Of a DNA stretch of 64,000 nucleotides, positions 35,982 to 46,007 are shown piece after piece. The position numbers were made by a program, and so were the translations under genes. Source of the stretch: Alphaproteobacteria bacterium (GTDB taxonomy: Bacteria; Pseudomonadota; Alphaproteobacteria; Micavibrionales; Micavibrionaceae); the NCBI GenBank assembly GCA_021775965.1, contig JAJFGV010000071.1, positions 1-64,000 of the forward strand, in the 5' to 3' direction. How positions within the stretch are numbered: the first letter of the stretch is position 1; each line of letters opens with the position of its first letter. The notes beneath the pieces were generated by a model that saw only the letters and a program-made list of their open reading frames with translations, did no database searches and was not told the DNA's origin.

Positions 35982-37187
35982 CTATATTTGAGAGAGGCAA
36001 GCCTCATGATTTGGCGTAAACTCTTCACCAATCCACCACTCTTCTATCTCTGAGAGTTTTTGGCCGAGTTCCGGTCCTTCTGGGATTCCAGCTTTGATCA
36101 AATCTTCTCCCGAAATTGGCAAATTCGGAACGTCCCAGCTCTGAATAACCTCCAGAGCTTTCGGTGCAAAACCATTTACTACACGATCGAGAACAACTTC
36201 CAAAATCAACGCCTGCGCCGTTGCAACGCGACCATAACGATAAACTGCAACCTTTACGGCTTGCTCAACACCCAAATCATCCATCTCCAAAACCTTCGAA
36301 AGCGCCTCAATATCCTTGCGGAACACTTTGGGAAACAACAATATTTTCTCCATAGCACTGATGTTACTTACCTGCATTCCCGCCAGCACAAACAACCGTG
36401 ATGGCAACGCAATCAAACCATAACGCTTCTGGAATTCACAAAAATGACCCATCAATTCTGGGTCATATTCTGGATAAGAAAATCCACTCAAAATATTGTT
36501 ATAAAACATAATACCCAGAATATCCTTTGGCTTATCCACGGCCATGATCTTGAAAAACTCCTGCGTAATTCGTTCTGTCGACAATGTAGAAATCTTATCC
36601 GCTGCGGCCTTACAAGCCGCCAAAGCTTGCGCCTCAATCTCTCCTTCGCCATACATCGCGTGAAAGCGGAAAAGCCGTAGAATTCGTAAGTAATCCTCGG
36701 CAATGCGAGCGGTCGGATTACCCACAAACACAACCTTTCGGGCCCGCAGATCAGCCAATCCCTTTCCCGTCGGATCGAAGATATTACCCTCACAATCCGC
36801 GAGCAGCGTATTCATCGTAAAATCCCGGCGCTGCGCGTCCTCCGCCCAATCATCCGTAAACGCCACAACAGCGCGGCGTCCGTCGGTTTCGACATCCTTA
36901 CGCAAAGTGGTAATCTCAAAGCCTTTACCGCCTGAAACAGCCGTCACCGTGCCGTGCTCAATTCCCGTCGGAACAACCTTGATACCAGCGCTTTCAAGCT
37001 TTTCCGTCGCCTCTTCCGGCGTCCAGACCGTGGCGATATCAATATCCTCGACCTCGCGCATCAAAAGCGTATTGCGCACGCAACCGCCAACAAACAGCGC
37101 CTTACCCTCTCCAAGCGCATCCATCACCGCTACCGTTTCCGGTGCTTTCATCCACTGCTGTGGTTCTATTTTTTGTACAGATTCCAT
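35982..37187 (-). CDS. CCA-adding enzyme / poly(A) polymerase family nucleotidyltransferase
   Basis: 401 residues, the size of alphaproteobacterial CCA tRNA nucleotidyltransferases. The N-terminal catalytic head contains FVGGCVRNTLLMREVEDIDIAT (GG and the DxD metal ligands, about residues 33-52), RRDFTMNTLLAD and AEDYLRILRLFRF. The neck and body are helical. It adds or repairs the CCA end of tRNAs; poly(A) polymerase is the alternative. Both tRNA genes in this window encode CCA already, so repair is the likely main role. GGAGAGG lies before the ATG. Confidence 0.88.
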   Translation of the reverse strand: MESVQKIEPQQWMKAPETVAVMDALGEGKALFVGGCVRNTLLMREVEDIDIATVWTPEEATEKLESAGIKVVPTGIEHGTVTAVSGGKGFEITTLRKDVETDGRRAVVAFTDDWAEDAQRRDFTMNTLLADCEGNIFDPTGKGLADLRARKVVFVGNPTARIAEDYLRILRLFRFHAMYGEGEIEAQALAACKAAADKISTLSTERITQEFFKIMAVDKPKDILGIMFYNNILSGFSYPEYDPELMGHFCEFQKRYGLIALPSRLFVLAGMQVSNISAMEKILLFPKVFRKDIEALSKVLEMDDLGVEQAVKVAVYRYGRVATAQALILEVVLDRVVNGFAPKALEVIQSWDVPNLPISGEDLIKAGIPEGPELGQKLSEIEEWWIGEEFTPNHEACLSQI

Positions 37188-37203
37188 TTCGTATCCTCTC
37201 CAG

Positions 37204-37215
37204 AGTCTATAGACT
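37204..37215. promoter_or_regulatory. 12-bp perfect palindrome between divergent genes
   Basis: AGTCTATAGACT is a perfect 12-bp palindrome in the 58-bp space between the CCA enzyme gene (minus) and moxR (plus). Such a site in a divergent promoter region may be an operator for both genes or a hairpin. Confidence 0.35.
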
Positions 37216-37245
37216 AGAGGAGAACATCAGACAAGGAGACACGCA

Positions 37246-38241
37246 GTGAGCGACGCCGCAAAGAATGCAGACAACATTGAAAAAACCCTCTCCGATGCGT
37301 CTGAAAAGCTGATCAAGGCGCGCACTGAAATCAGCAAAATAATTTTTGGGCAGGATTCCGTCATCGACCAGACTTTGATTACGCTAATGTCCGGTGGCCA
37401 TGTTCTGCTAATCGGCGTTCCGGGCGTTGCCAAAACATTGCTGGTCGAAACTGTCGCGCAGGTTCTGGGGCTATCTTCCAATCGCATTCAGTGTACGCCT
37501 GATTTGATGCCCGCCGATGTTCTGGGCTCGGAAGTGCTGGAAGAAGATTCAACCGGCCACCGCTCTTTCCGTTTCATTAAGGGTCCGGTCTTTACACAAT
37601 TTCTAATGGCCGATGAAATCAACCGCGCCAGCCCGCGCACGCAATCCGCATTGTTACAGGCGATGCAGGAACACGAAGTATCCGTCAGCGGCCAGCCACA
37701 CGCGCTACCCGAACCATTCCATGTTCTGGCCACACAAAACCCGATTGAACAGGAAGGCACCTATCCTCTGCCCGAAGCACAGCTTGACCGCTTCATGATG
37801 CAAATCGATGTTGATTACCCCGGCGCCGATGCCGAGCGTGAAGTTCTGCTGGCCACCACCACCGGAAAGAAAGCGGCCGTGTCTGCGATCCTCAACAAAA
37901 ATGATGTGCTGAGCACACAGGCATTGGTACGCGACATGCCGATCGGCGAAAAAGTTGTTGATGCGATTTTAACGCTCGTGCGGCGTGGACGGCCCGGTGC
38001 GGATGCGCCGGACATCGTGAACGAATATGTGACATGGGCACCGGGGCCGCGCGGATCGCAAGGGCTGATGCTGGCCTCACGCGCCAAGGCTCTTTTGGAT
38101 GGCCGGGAATCTCCATCGATTGACGATATCATTGATCTGGCCGGTCCCATTTTGCGCCACCGCATGGCACTGAACTTTAAAGCCCGCGCCAACAGCATTG
38201 ATATAGACGACGTGATAAAAGAACTTTGTCAGGGTTTATGA
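37246..38241 (+). CDS. moxR: MoxR family AAA+ ATPase
   Basis: 331 residues with a GTG start at 37246 behind AAGGAG. Walker A is GVPGVAKTLL (about 58-66), Walker B MADEINRASPRTQSALLQAMQE, followed by the sensor VLATQNPIEQEGTYPLPEAQLDRF. MoxR ATPases are chaperones for assembly of VWA-containing complexes. The next genes encode a DUF58 protein and two large membrane proteins; this order is the Bat-type operon. It heads a run of four genes with small gaps or overlaps. Confidence 0.94.
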   Translation: MSDAAKNADNIEKTLSDASEKLIKARTEISKIIFGQDSVIDQTLITLMSGGHVLLIGVPGVAKTLLVETVAQVLGLSSNRIQCTPDLMPADVLGSEVLEEDSTGHRSFRFIKGPVFTQFLMADEINRASPRTQSALLQAMQEHEVSVSGQPHALPEPFHVLATQNPIEQEGTYPLPEAQLDRFMMQIDVDYPGADAEREVLLATTTGKKAAVSAILNKNDVLSTQALVRDMPIGEKVVDAILTLVRRGRPGADAPDIVNEYVTWAPGPRGSQGLMLASRAKALLDGRESPSIDDIIDLAGPILRHRMALNFKARANSIDIDDVIKELCQGL

Positions 38242-38263
38242 TTTTGCCAGGGTTTAACTTTAA

Positions 38264-39175
38264 ATGAACATCATCCCCGCCACCCTGAAATTACATCATA
38301 ACGCCGAAGACGCAGCGTCCAATCTGCCCGCCCTCATGCTCAAGGCAGAAAAGGCTGTGGCCAATATCATGCAGGGTGAACATACGCAAAAAAAAGTCGG
38401 ACAAGGCGAGAAATTTTGGCAGTTTCGCGACTATGTACCGGGCGACCGTCCGCAGGATATCGACTGGCGGCAATCGGCCAAGACCGATCATATCTATATC
38501 CGGCAAAAGGAATGGCAAACCACCCAAAGCGCCATTTTCTGGTGCAACGAAGCCGCCAGCATGGACTTTGCATCCGATGCGCAATACCCATCAAAAGCCG
38601 AAACGGCGCGCATACTTACGCTGGGCATGGCCCTTCTTATGACCCGCGCCGGTGAACAGGTTGGAATTTTTGGTTCTGCAAAAACAGGCCGCACGGAAAG
38701 CACCGTGCACCGTATGGGCGAAGCCCTATGCACAGGAGGGAATGGCTTTGAAAGCCTACCCGATCCTTATGCGTGCACATTGCCACGGCATTGCTCGCTG
38801 ATACAGATTGGCGACTTTCTTTTGCCGCCGGACGACATAGAAAGCACGTTTAAAAAACTCTCCGCCCATACCGATAACGGTCTTGTCATTCAAATCCTAG
38901 ACCCGGCGGAGCTGGAGCTTCCCTATTCCGGACGCTATCTATTTGAAGACGCGGGCACAAAAATTCAGGAACAGGTTAACCATGTTGATTCCATTCGTGA
39001 CGGATATAAGCAGCGTATTGAAGAACACATCAATGCCGTTCGGAATATTTGCCGCGACCGGCAATGGGTATACGTCCTGCACTCTACAGACCACGATATC
39101 AGTGACACACTCATGAGAGTTTGGGAATCCATGTCAAACAACAATGGCTTCCGATCTGCGGGGGCGGCCCCATGA
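38264..39175 (+). CDS. DUF58 domain protein
   Basis: 303 residues. Central DUF58 motif: FRDYVPGDRPQDIDWRQSAKTDHIYIRQKEWQTTQS, followed by a VWA-like region (ARILTLGMALLMTRAGEQVGIFGSAKTGR). The protein appears cytoplasmic. DUF58 proteins are regularly encoded with MoxR and VWA partners and are thought to act in envelope stress or assembly, but biochemistry is scarce. Overlaps the next gene by four bases (ATGA). Confidence 0.9.
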   Translation: MNIIPATLKLHHNAEDAASNLPALMLKAEKAVANIMQGEHTQKKVGQGEKFWQFRDYVPGDRPQDIDWRQSAKTDHIYIRQKEWQTTQSAIFWCNEAASMDFASDAQYPSKAETARILTLGMALLMTRAGEQVGIFGSAKTGRTESTVHRMGEALCTGGNGFESLPDPYACTLPRHCSLIQIGDFLLPPDDIESTFKKLSAHTDNGLVIQILDPAELELPYSGRYLFEDAGTKIQEQVNHVDSIRDGYKQRIEEHINAVRNICRDRQWVYVLHSTDHDISDTLMRVWESMSNNNGFRSAGAAP

Positions 39176-41904
39176 TAGCCCTGCTCAGCAATATTATTTT
39201 TATGAACCCCTGGATTCTTGCCGGTGCGGCGACGCTGCCACTGCTTTGGTTTCTCCTGCGTGTCATGCCGCCAACGCCACAACGCGTCGTCCTGCCAACC
39301 ACACGTTTTCTGGTCGGGCTGACACCCGAGACACAAACGCCCAGCCGCACGCCGTGGTGGATTTTACTTTTACGCATCATGATTGCCGCGCTTGTATTAC
39401 TGGCACTGGCACAGCCGGTTTACAATCCCGCCAGCAATTTACCCGGCAATGGCGCCATTCGACTAATCATCGATAATAGCTGGCCGGCGGCGCAAACCTG
39501 GAACAAACAAATACAGGCGGCTGAAGAATCCCTGACGCAGGCAGGGCGCGAAAAACGCGAAATTTATATCCTGACCACAGCACCGCCACCTGGTGAAGAA
39601 AAGCCGGTACAATACGGCCCTTTATCTTATACAGAAGGGCTCCCTATCCTACGCGGCCTGCAACCTTTGCCGTGGCCAGCCAGTTACGAAGCGGCGAAAG
39701 AGACGCTCGAAGAACACACACCGAAGAAAACAGTAACCAGCATGTGGTTTTCGCACGGGCTGAATGAAGGCGGTCTAGATAAACTGATGGGCGCACTGCA
39801 GGCACAAGGCAGGCTTCATTACATTGCGCCGACCCCCGGCAATTTGCCGCTTCTGCTCCGTATGCCGGAAAAAACCGGCTATGCTATTCAGGCTGAAATT
39901 GATGCGCCGTCCACCATGACCCCGGGGGCTCCTGTTTCTGTGCAGGCGCTGGCGGAAGATGGCCGCGTTCTTGATCGACAGAATATAGCATTAGATCCAA
40001 ACGAACTACCTGCAACCGTTACATTTGATGTGCCCGAAACCCTGCGCAACAATATCAGCCAGTTTCGTTTTACAGGCCGCGCCGGCGCGGGTGGTATTGT
40101 TCTTCTTGATGATCGCCACCGCAAACGCAGCGTTGGCATTGTCGCGCCGCCAGAAAAGGCCGAGGGCGCGCCGCTTGTCGAGGCTGGCTACTACCTCAAA
40201 CGCGCACTGGAGCCGTTTACGACGCTGCACCTAGGCGCTATAGAAGAAATTATCGAGCAAAACCCTTCGGTTATTATCCTGCCAGACATTGCCTCTATGC
40301 CTCCCGAAACACTGGGCACGCTCGAAGACTGGGTCAAACAGGGCGGATTGTTGTTACGCTTTGCCGGACCAAACATGACTCGCGATCAAAATGAAACCTA
40401 TCTTTTGCCCACGCCCATTCGCAAAGGACGGCGCGCAACGGATGGTTCGCTGGCATGGGAAGAACCGGTGAAGCTGACACCGTTTCCTGAAACCAGCCCT
40501 CTTTATGGATTGAATGTGCCAGACGACGTCATGGTGCGCCAACAAATCCTGCCCGACCCTTCGCAAGATATTGATGAAAAAACATGGGCCACCTTGTCCG
40601 ATGGAACGCCTTTGATTACAGCCGCGCCACTTGATCAGGGATTGCTGGTTTTTGTTCATACAACCGCCACGCCCGCCTGGTCAGACCTCGCCTTGTCAGG
40701 GGTATTCGTGGAAATTTTACAACGCATCGTTAGCATTTCCGGCACATCAACAAGCCAGAACACCAAGGTAGACGGCTATCTGGAGCCACGCCGCGTTCTT
40801 GATGGCATGGGAAGAATTCAGGAGCCCAACAGCTTCGTTCAGTCGATACCAGCAGCAGATTTTGAAACAACCGGGCCAAGCTCTATACACCCGCCGGGGC
40901 TCTATGGACGCGGCGGTTATCAGCAAGCGCTTAATACCGGAGAGCATATTGATAAACTAAGAGCCTCCACCAACCTTCCAGCCGGAGTCTTTACACAACA
41001 TTACGGCAGTGATTTTGAAATTGATTTAATGCCATCCCTGCTTTATGCCGCCCTAATTTTGTTGCTAACAGACTGGCTTATTATGATCCTGATTGCCGGC
41101 AGCGGAAAGCTGGCCACAAAAAAACTGCGCCGCGCAACCGGCATTGCCAGTATATCGCTTCTGCTTCTCGTTATATCTTCGCCGGCGCAGGCTCAATCCC
41201 CGCAAGGCAAAAACTATGCTGACGGCCTTTATCTAGCTTATATGCGCACCGGCGACACGGGCATTGATTCCATGAGCCATCAAGGCCTTGAATCCCTCGC
41301 GGAAGTTTTGAGCCGCCGCACATCTGTCGAACCAGACGGCGTTGTCGGCCTTAATCCAGAATTCGATGAACTGGCGTTCTTTCCGATTATCTACTGGCCA
41401 GTTACAACTGCACAAACAGCCTTGTCACCAAGAGCACATAACAATGTGCAACGTTATCTCGACCACGGCGGCACAATCTTGTTTGATACCAGAGACCGCA
41501 ATTACACTGCCGGTGCGCTAAGCGGTACCAAAAATACCGAATCCTTACGAGGCATGACAAAAGCCCTGAACCTGCCTCCACTGATGCCAATCCCGGACGG
41601 CCATGTTCTTGGCAAATCTTTCTACCTGCTCGATTCCTTTCCGGGCCGCTACACCGGCGGCACCTTATGGGTTGCACAGGAAAGCGCCAACAACCGCGAT
41701 GGTGTGTCCTCTATAATCATCGGCTCGCATGACTGGGCCAGCGCCTGGGCCGCCGGGCGCGGCGCACGTTCTTCGATGGGCGGTTCACATCAACAGGAAA
41801 TGGCCCAACGCTTCGGCGTTAATCTGGTGCTTTATGCCTTAACCGGTAATTACAAAGCCGATCAGGTACACGTCCCTTTCATACTGGAAAGGCTAGGCCA
41901 GTAA
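39172..41904 (+). CDS. membrane protein with BatA-like N-terminus and C-terminal DUF4159
   Basis: 910 residues from the ATG at 39172 that overlaps the DUF58 stop. The N-terminal 90 residues form the double-transmembrane region of aerotolerance (BatA) proteins (MNPWILAGAATLPLLWFLLRVMPP...LPTTRFLVGL...LLRIMIAALVLLALAQPVY). A VWA-like middle follows. Two more hydrophobic stretches around residues 620-680 lead into a DUF4159 domain (NYADGLYLAYMRTGDTG, HNNVQRYLDHGGTILFDTRDR, LPPLMPIPDGHVLGKSFYLLDSFPGRYTGG) found in envelope proteins; DUF4159 has a glutamine-amidotransferase-like fold. Confidence 0.85.
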   Translation: MIALLSNIIFMNPWILAGAATLPLLWFLLRVMPPTPQRVVLPTTRFLVGLTPETQTPSRTPWWILLLRIMIAALVLLALAQPVYNPASNLPGNGAIRLIIDNSWPAAQTWNKQIQAAEESLTQAGREKREIYILTTAPPPGEEKPVQYGPLSYTEGLPILRGLQPLPWPASYEAAKETLEEHTPKKTVTSMWFSHGLNEGGLDKLMGALQAQGRLHYIAPTPGNLPLLLRMPEKTGYAIQAEIDAPSTMTPGAPVSVQALAEDGRVLDRQNIALDPNELPATVTFDVPETLRNNISQFRFTGRAGAGGIVLLDDRHRKRSVGIVAPPEKAEGAPLVEAGYYLKRALEPFTTLHLGAIEEIIEQNPSVIILPDIASMPPETLGTLEDWVKQGGLLLRFAGPNMTRDQNETYLLPTPIRKGRRATDGSLAWEEPVKLTPFPETSPLYGLNVPDDVMVRQQILPDPSQDIDEKTWATLSDGTPLITAAPLDQGLLVFVHTTATPAWSDLALSGVFVEILQRIVSISGTSTSQNTKVDGYLEPRRVLDGMGRIQEPNSFVQSIPAADFETTGPSSIHPPGLYGRGGYQQALNTGEHIDKLRASTNLPAGVFTQHYGSDFEIDLMPSLLYAALILLLTDWLIMILIAGSGKLATKKLRRATGIASISLLLLVISSPAQAQSPQGKNYADGLYLAYMRTGDTGIDSMSHQGLESLAEVLSRRTSVEPDGVVGLNPEFDELAFFPIIYWPVTTAQTALSPRAHNNVQRYLDHGGTILFDTRDRNYTAGALSGTKNTESLRGMTKALNLPPLMPIPDGHVLGKSFYLLDSFPGRYTGGTLWVAQESANNRDGVSSIIIGSHDWASAWAAGRGARSSMGGSHQQEMAQRFGVNLVLYALTGNYKADQVHVPFILERLGQ

Positions 41905-41905
41905 G

Positions 41906-43999
41906 ATGGAAAATTTTAACACAGCCTTTGCCCTTCACTTCGCACCGACCCTACCCTTAAGTTGGCTTATCATAGCAGGTGTTGCGGGCGCCATTTTATT
42001 AGCCCTCGGCTCTTTGGGTAACAAGCGCGGTCTTATATTGCGTATTTTGACTTTTGGTTTGTTTATGCTGGCATTGATAAATCCCTCCTTACTTGAACAA
42101 CAACGAGAGGCAGTGAAGGACGTTGCCATTATCGTTGTCGACCAAAGTCAAAGTCAAAAAACAGGAGAAAGGGCAGAGCGAACAGAAAAAGCTCTCACCG
42201 CCATACAAAAGAAACTGGAAAAATATAAAGATCTGGAATTACGCGTTGTTAAAGCGCCCGGCAACAGGGAAATATCAAAAGACACAAGACTTTTTGATGC
42301 CCTTGACCTTGCCATGGCCGATGTGCCGCAAAAAAGAAGGGCGGGCGTAATATTTTTAACCGACGGCCAAATTCACGATATACCGCAGGACCCGGCGCTG
42401 TTTAAAAAATACGGTCCGGTTCATGGTCTTTTGACAGGCGATAAAAATGAACGTGACCGCCAGCTTGTTATCCTTAAAGCCCCGGCTTACGGCATTGTCG
42501 GACAAAAAGTTTCTATTCAGTATAAAATTGAAGACACACACAATACCGGCCAATCCACAGCCAGCGTCACATTGAAACGCCATAACGGCAAGCCCGAAGT
42601 CTTTTTTGTACCAGTGGGAGAAGAGCAAACTCTCGATGTCGACATCGAACACGCTGGGCAAAATATTATTGAGCTCAGTGTACAGGGAATCCCCGACGAA
42701 ATCACCGAAGCCAATAACCGCGCAGCGCTTCTTGTGAACGGTGTGCGCGACAGGCTACGTGTTCTACTTGTGTCCGGCCAGCCTCATGCCGGCGGGCGCA
42801 CATGGCGCGACCTTCTGACATCCGATCCAGGCGTTGATCTTGTTCACTTCACCATTCTTCGTGAACCCGACAAGCTCGACAGCACACCACAAAACGAGCT
42901 TTCCCTCATTGCCTTTCCTTTCCGTGAATTGTTTGAAATCAAGCTATACGATTTTGATTTGATTGTTTTTGACCGCTACCGCCTCAACAGAATTCTTCCT
43001 AGTAATTATTTTAACAATATCGTTCGCTATGTTGAAGAAGGGGGCGCCCTGCTGGAGGCCAGCGGTCCATCGTTCGCGTCTCAGGATTCGGTCTACTACA
43101 CCTCGCTGATGAATATCCTGCCCGGCATCCCGACCGGCGCTGTCATCCGAAAACCCTTTATTCCTGTGCTGACCGAGGGAGGCAAGAACCATCCGGTAAC
43201 CAAAGATATTTACTGGAATGGCATATTACAAAATGATACGCCCAACTGGGGGCACTGGTTACGTCAGGTTGTTATCAAGCGCGAGGACGGTGAAACATTG
43301 ATGGATGGTGCGGATGGATACCCTTTGTTGGTTCTTGACCGCGTGAAAGAAGGGCGCGTTGCGCAACTCTCCAGCGATCATATCTGGCTCTGGTCACGCG
43401 GTTACGAATCCGGTGGTCCGCATGCCGAACTTTTGCGGCGCGTTGTCCATTGGCTCATGAAAGAACCGGAACTGGATGAAAAAGCACTGGATGTTCAGGT
43501 TGATAAAAATACAATTACAGTGCGCTCAAGAAACTACGCGCAGCCCGGCCTATCCATTACAATGACAAAACCGGACGGTAAAACAGATACAATAACACTC
43601 GACAATCAAAAAGACGGCTGGCTGGAGGTAAAAATTGAAGCGGATCAACTTGGTATTTATGCCTTTGAAGACCCTGAAGGTCAGCGCCGTTTTGCAATTA
43701 TTGGCGACCTCAATCCACCGGAGCTGCGCGGGGTTAAAACGACACCCGACCTACTCTCTCCCCTAACGCAAGCGTCAAAAGGCAGCATCAAATGGCTGTC
43801 AGACAACCCGATGCCATCCATCCGCCTGCTGGCCGCTGGACGCAATTATGCTGGCCATAACTGGATTGGCCTACGCCGCAATCATGATTTTAATGTTACC
43901 GGCGTAAAAGATAGACCATTGTTACCGCCGTGGCTGGCTGCTCTTATTTTGCTTGGAATGGCGACCTTTACCTGGTGGCGCGAAGGCCGAACAAACTAA
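41906..43999 (+). CDS. large membrane protein, glutamine amidotransferase-like, Bat-operon partner
   Basis: 697 residues. It has an N-terminal helix pair (about residues 15-60), a VWA-like segment (IIVVDQSQSQKTGERAERTEKALTAIQKKLEKYKDLELRVVK...AGVIFLTDGQIHD), repeated beta-sandwich-like domains, then a class I GATase-like segment (YDFDLIVFDRYRLNRILPSNYFNNIVRYVEEGGALLEASGPSF) and a final helix (LPPWLAALILLGMATFTWWREG). The VWA part lacks a clean DxSxS site: VDQSQS is only close. Such proteins occur with MoxR and DUF58 genes in alphaproteobacteria. It is one base downstream of the preceding gene. Confidence 0.8.
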   Translation: MENFNTAFALHFAPTLPLSWLIIAGVAGAILLALGSLGNKRGLILRILTFGLFMLALINPSLLEQQREAVKDVAIIVVDQSQSQKTGERAERTEKALTAIQKKLEKYKDLELRVVKAPGNREISKDTRLFDALDLAMADVPQKRRAGVIFLTDGQIHDIPQDPALFKKYGPVHGLLTGDKNERDRQLVILKAPAYGIVGQKVSIQYKIEDTHNTGQSTASVTLKRHNGKPEVFFVPVGEEQTLDVDIEHAGQNIIELSVQGIPDEITEANNRAALLVNGVRDRLRVLLVSGQPHAGGRTWRDLLTSDPGVDLVHFTILREPDKLDSTPQNELSLIAFPFRELFEIKLYDFDLIVFDRYRLNRILPSNYFNNIVRYVEEGGALLEASGPSFASQDSVYYTSLMNILPGIPTGAVIRKPFIPVLTEGGKNHPVTKDIYWNGILQNDTPNWGHWLRQVVIKREDGETLMDGADGYPLLVLDRVKEGRVAQLSSDHIWLWSRGYESGGPHAELLRRVVHWLMKEPELDEKALDVQVDKNTITVRSRNYAQPGLSITMTKPDGKTDTITLDNQKDGWLEVKIEADQLGIYAFEDPEGQRRFAIIGDLNPPELRGVKTTPDLLSPLTQASKGSIKWLSDNPMPSIRLLAAGRNYAGHNWIGLRRNHDFNVTGVKDRPLLPPWLAALILLGMATFTWWREGRTN

Positions 44000-44012
44000 A
44001 AGCCAAACACAA

Positions 44013-45992
44013 TCAGGCTGCCATTTTTTGCCCTGACAGCACAGCCTCAATCTTTTGCGCCAAGGCATCTTTTGCGATAGGTTTGCGCAGGATCGCTTTA
44101 ATCGCCAGGTTTTCTTCCATCAAATCCCTTAATTTGTTCTCACTATAGCCTGACAAAAGAATGAAAGGGAGGTCAGGAAAATCAATATTAATCTGCTGCG
44201 CCAGTTCCAGGCCCGTCATTTTTGGCATATTATGGTCCGTCAGCACCAAATCAAATGCATCAGGATTTTCTCGCAATACATCCAGAGCCTCTAAACCTGA
44301 AACACAGGCCGCTGCTTCATATCCCAGGCGCTCAAGCATGGTCAAAAGCATATCCCTCACCGAATCCTGATCCTCAACCAACAAAACACGGCCACTCCCC
44401 GCTTTGGCCGCTCCCTCTTTCTCCTCTATAAAATCCGTCTCCATAACCACCTCGGAGACTGGAAAAAATAAATCAAACCGTGTTCCTTTCCCAAGTGTAC
44501 TATCAACCACCATGGCACCCTGGTGCCCGGCGACCACACCATGAACTGTTGCCAGCCCTAGCCCCGTACCCTTATCAACCGGCTTGGTTGTAAAAAACGG
44601 TTCAAAAATATGCTCCATGATAACCTTGCTCATCCCGCTCCCCGTATCTTCAACACTCAGACAAACATAATCATGATCTTTAACCATTTTCCCCAGGAAA
44701 AGCCGTGTGCGGCCCGGCTCAGGCTCTTCAAATCGTATCGGCGGCGCTTTCTCAAGTTGTTCCAGATCATCAATCAGGATAGCTGGCAAACCACACTCAG
44801 AAGAACCAATAATATCAAGGCTAACATTTAGTTTTCCATGTTCATCCTCAATGGCATCCTTGGCATTCACACATAAATTCATGATAGCTTGTGCAATCTG
44901 GTTGGCATTGCCGTTGATGGGTGCATTCGCAACTTTAAGCTCCTGCCGAACCTCTATCGTCTTTGGTAATGTCGCCTGAAGCATAGATAGTGTTTCATGG
45001 ACGGGGCCAACCAAATCAAAAGAATCTTTTGTGCTTTCTTTACGCCGTGAAAAGGCCAGCATCTGATCAACCAAATCACGGGCCTGACGACCGGCCTGCA
45101 AAATATTGACAGCAAACTGATGTTGGGCGGATTTTTCCTCCAGATCATCAATCAAAAACTCTGCATAGCCGTTCATCGCCGCCAAAATGTTATTAAAGTC
45201 ATGGGCAATACCGCCTGCCAAACGCCCGATAGCCTCCATTTTTTGTGCCTGGTAAAACTGATCTTCAAGACCCTTTCTTTCTGCCTCCATTTTCTTACGA
45301 TGGGATATATCACGCACCGTCCCGATAAAACCACCATCAGGCAAAAGGGTTAGGGACAGCTCCGCATTGACAACGCCGCCATCTTTCATGGCAATCGGTG
45401 ATTCACCGCGCCAATACCCCTGTTCCTGTAGTTCAGACATGGCCGCATCCTGTATCTGTTTACGGCCTTCCAGAATTTCCTCTCTACCTTCCTGGGCATA
45501 CAGCCCCTCCCAAGGACTTCCGATATATTCATGCTCTTCATCTTCAGGAATATTGTGCAACTTCATAAGGGCATTGTTCATATAGGCAAGATTGCCGTCA
45601 CTATTAATGATGCCAATACCATCACGCGATGCCTCCATAGCCGCCAGCCGGTTTCTAAGAAGCCCAAGGGTAGCCCCCTTATCTTCATTGGCTTTTTTCA
45701 GTTTTTTAAGTTTGTCCGTATTCAAAACCACCAGCAAAAATCCTGAAAACCCTATTGCCAGCACAGACCAATACAGCCAGTCCTCTCGTTTGCGCATGAG
45801 CTGCGCCATACTTTTTTTCTGCTCGGCGCTATATAAATTGGATGGGGCAGATTCCTCGTAAGCGCTAACCATGTCGCGGTTTGTTTCCATCAAGCTCACC
45901 GATGAATGCAAAGCGAGCATGCCAAAAACCAGAATCACCAATCCTGGAATATAATTAATAATGTCAGGAAAATTTTGAAGACGAAAATTCAT
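44013..45992 (-). CDS. hybrid sensor histidine kinase (membrane, PAS, HisKA, HATPase, receiver)
   Basis: 659 residues. Two N-terminal membrane helices (about 14-32 and 73-91) flank a short periplasmic loop; a PAS domain (about 115-235) follows, then the phospho-acceptor His264 in GGIAHDFNNIL, an ATPase domain with N box (MNLCVNAKDAI), G boxes (EDTGSGM, TGLGLATVHGVV), and a receiver domain with the phospho-Asp in LVLTDHNMPKMTG (about 585). It resembles the CckA type, but its own response partner is next door: a LuxR-type regulator whose stop is 15 bp upstream of this start. Confidence 0.93.
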   Translation of the reverse strand: MNFRLQNFPDIINYIPGLVILVFGMLALHSSVSLMETNRDMVSAYEESAPSNLYSAEQKKSMAQLMRKREDWLYWSVLAIGFSGFLLVVLNTDKLKKLKKANEDKGATLGLLRNRLAAMEASRDGIGIINSDGNLAYMNNALMKLHNIPEDEEHEYIGSPWEGLYAQEGREEILEGRKQIQDAAMSELQEQGYWRGESPIAMKDGGVVNAELSLTLLPDGGFIGTVRDISHRKKMEAERKGLEDQFYQAQKMEAIGRLAGGIAHDFNNILAAMNGYAEFLIDDLEEKSAQHQFAVNILQAGRQARDLVDQMLAFSRRKESTKDSFDLVGPVHETLSMLQATLPKTIEVRQELKVANAPINGNANQIAQAIMNLCVNAKDAIEDEHGKLNVSLDIIGSSECGLPAILIDDLEQLEKAPPIRFEEPEPGRTRLFLGKMVKDHDYVCLSVEDTGSGMSKVIMEHIFEPFFTTKPVDKGTGLGLATVHGVVAGHQGAMVVDSTLGKGTRFDLFFPVSEVVMETDFIEEKEGAAKAGSGRVLLVEDQDSVRDMLLTMLERLGYEAAACVSGLEALDVLRENPDAFDLVLTDHNMPKMTGLELAQQINIDFPDLPFILLSGYSENKLRDLMEENLAIKAILRKPIAKDALAQKIEAVLSGQKMAA

Positions 45993-46007
45993 ACTAACCT
46001 ATAGCTG

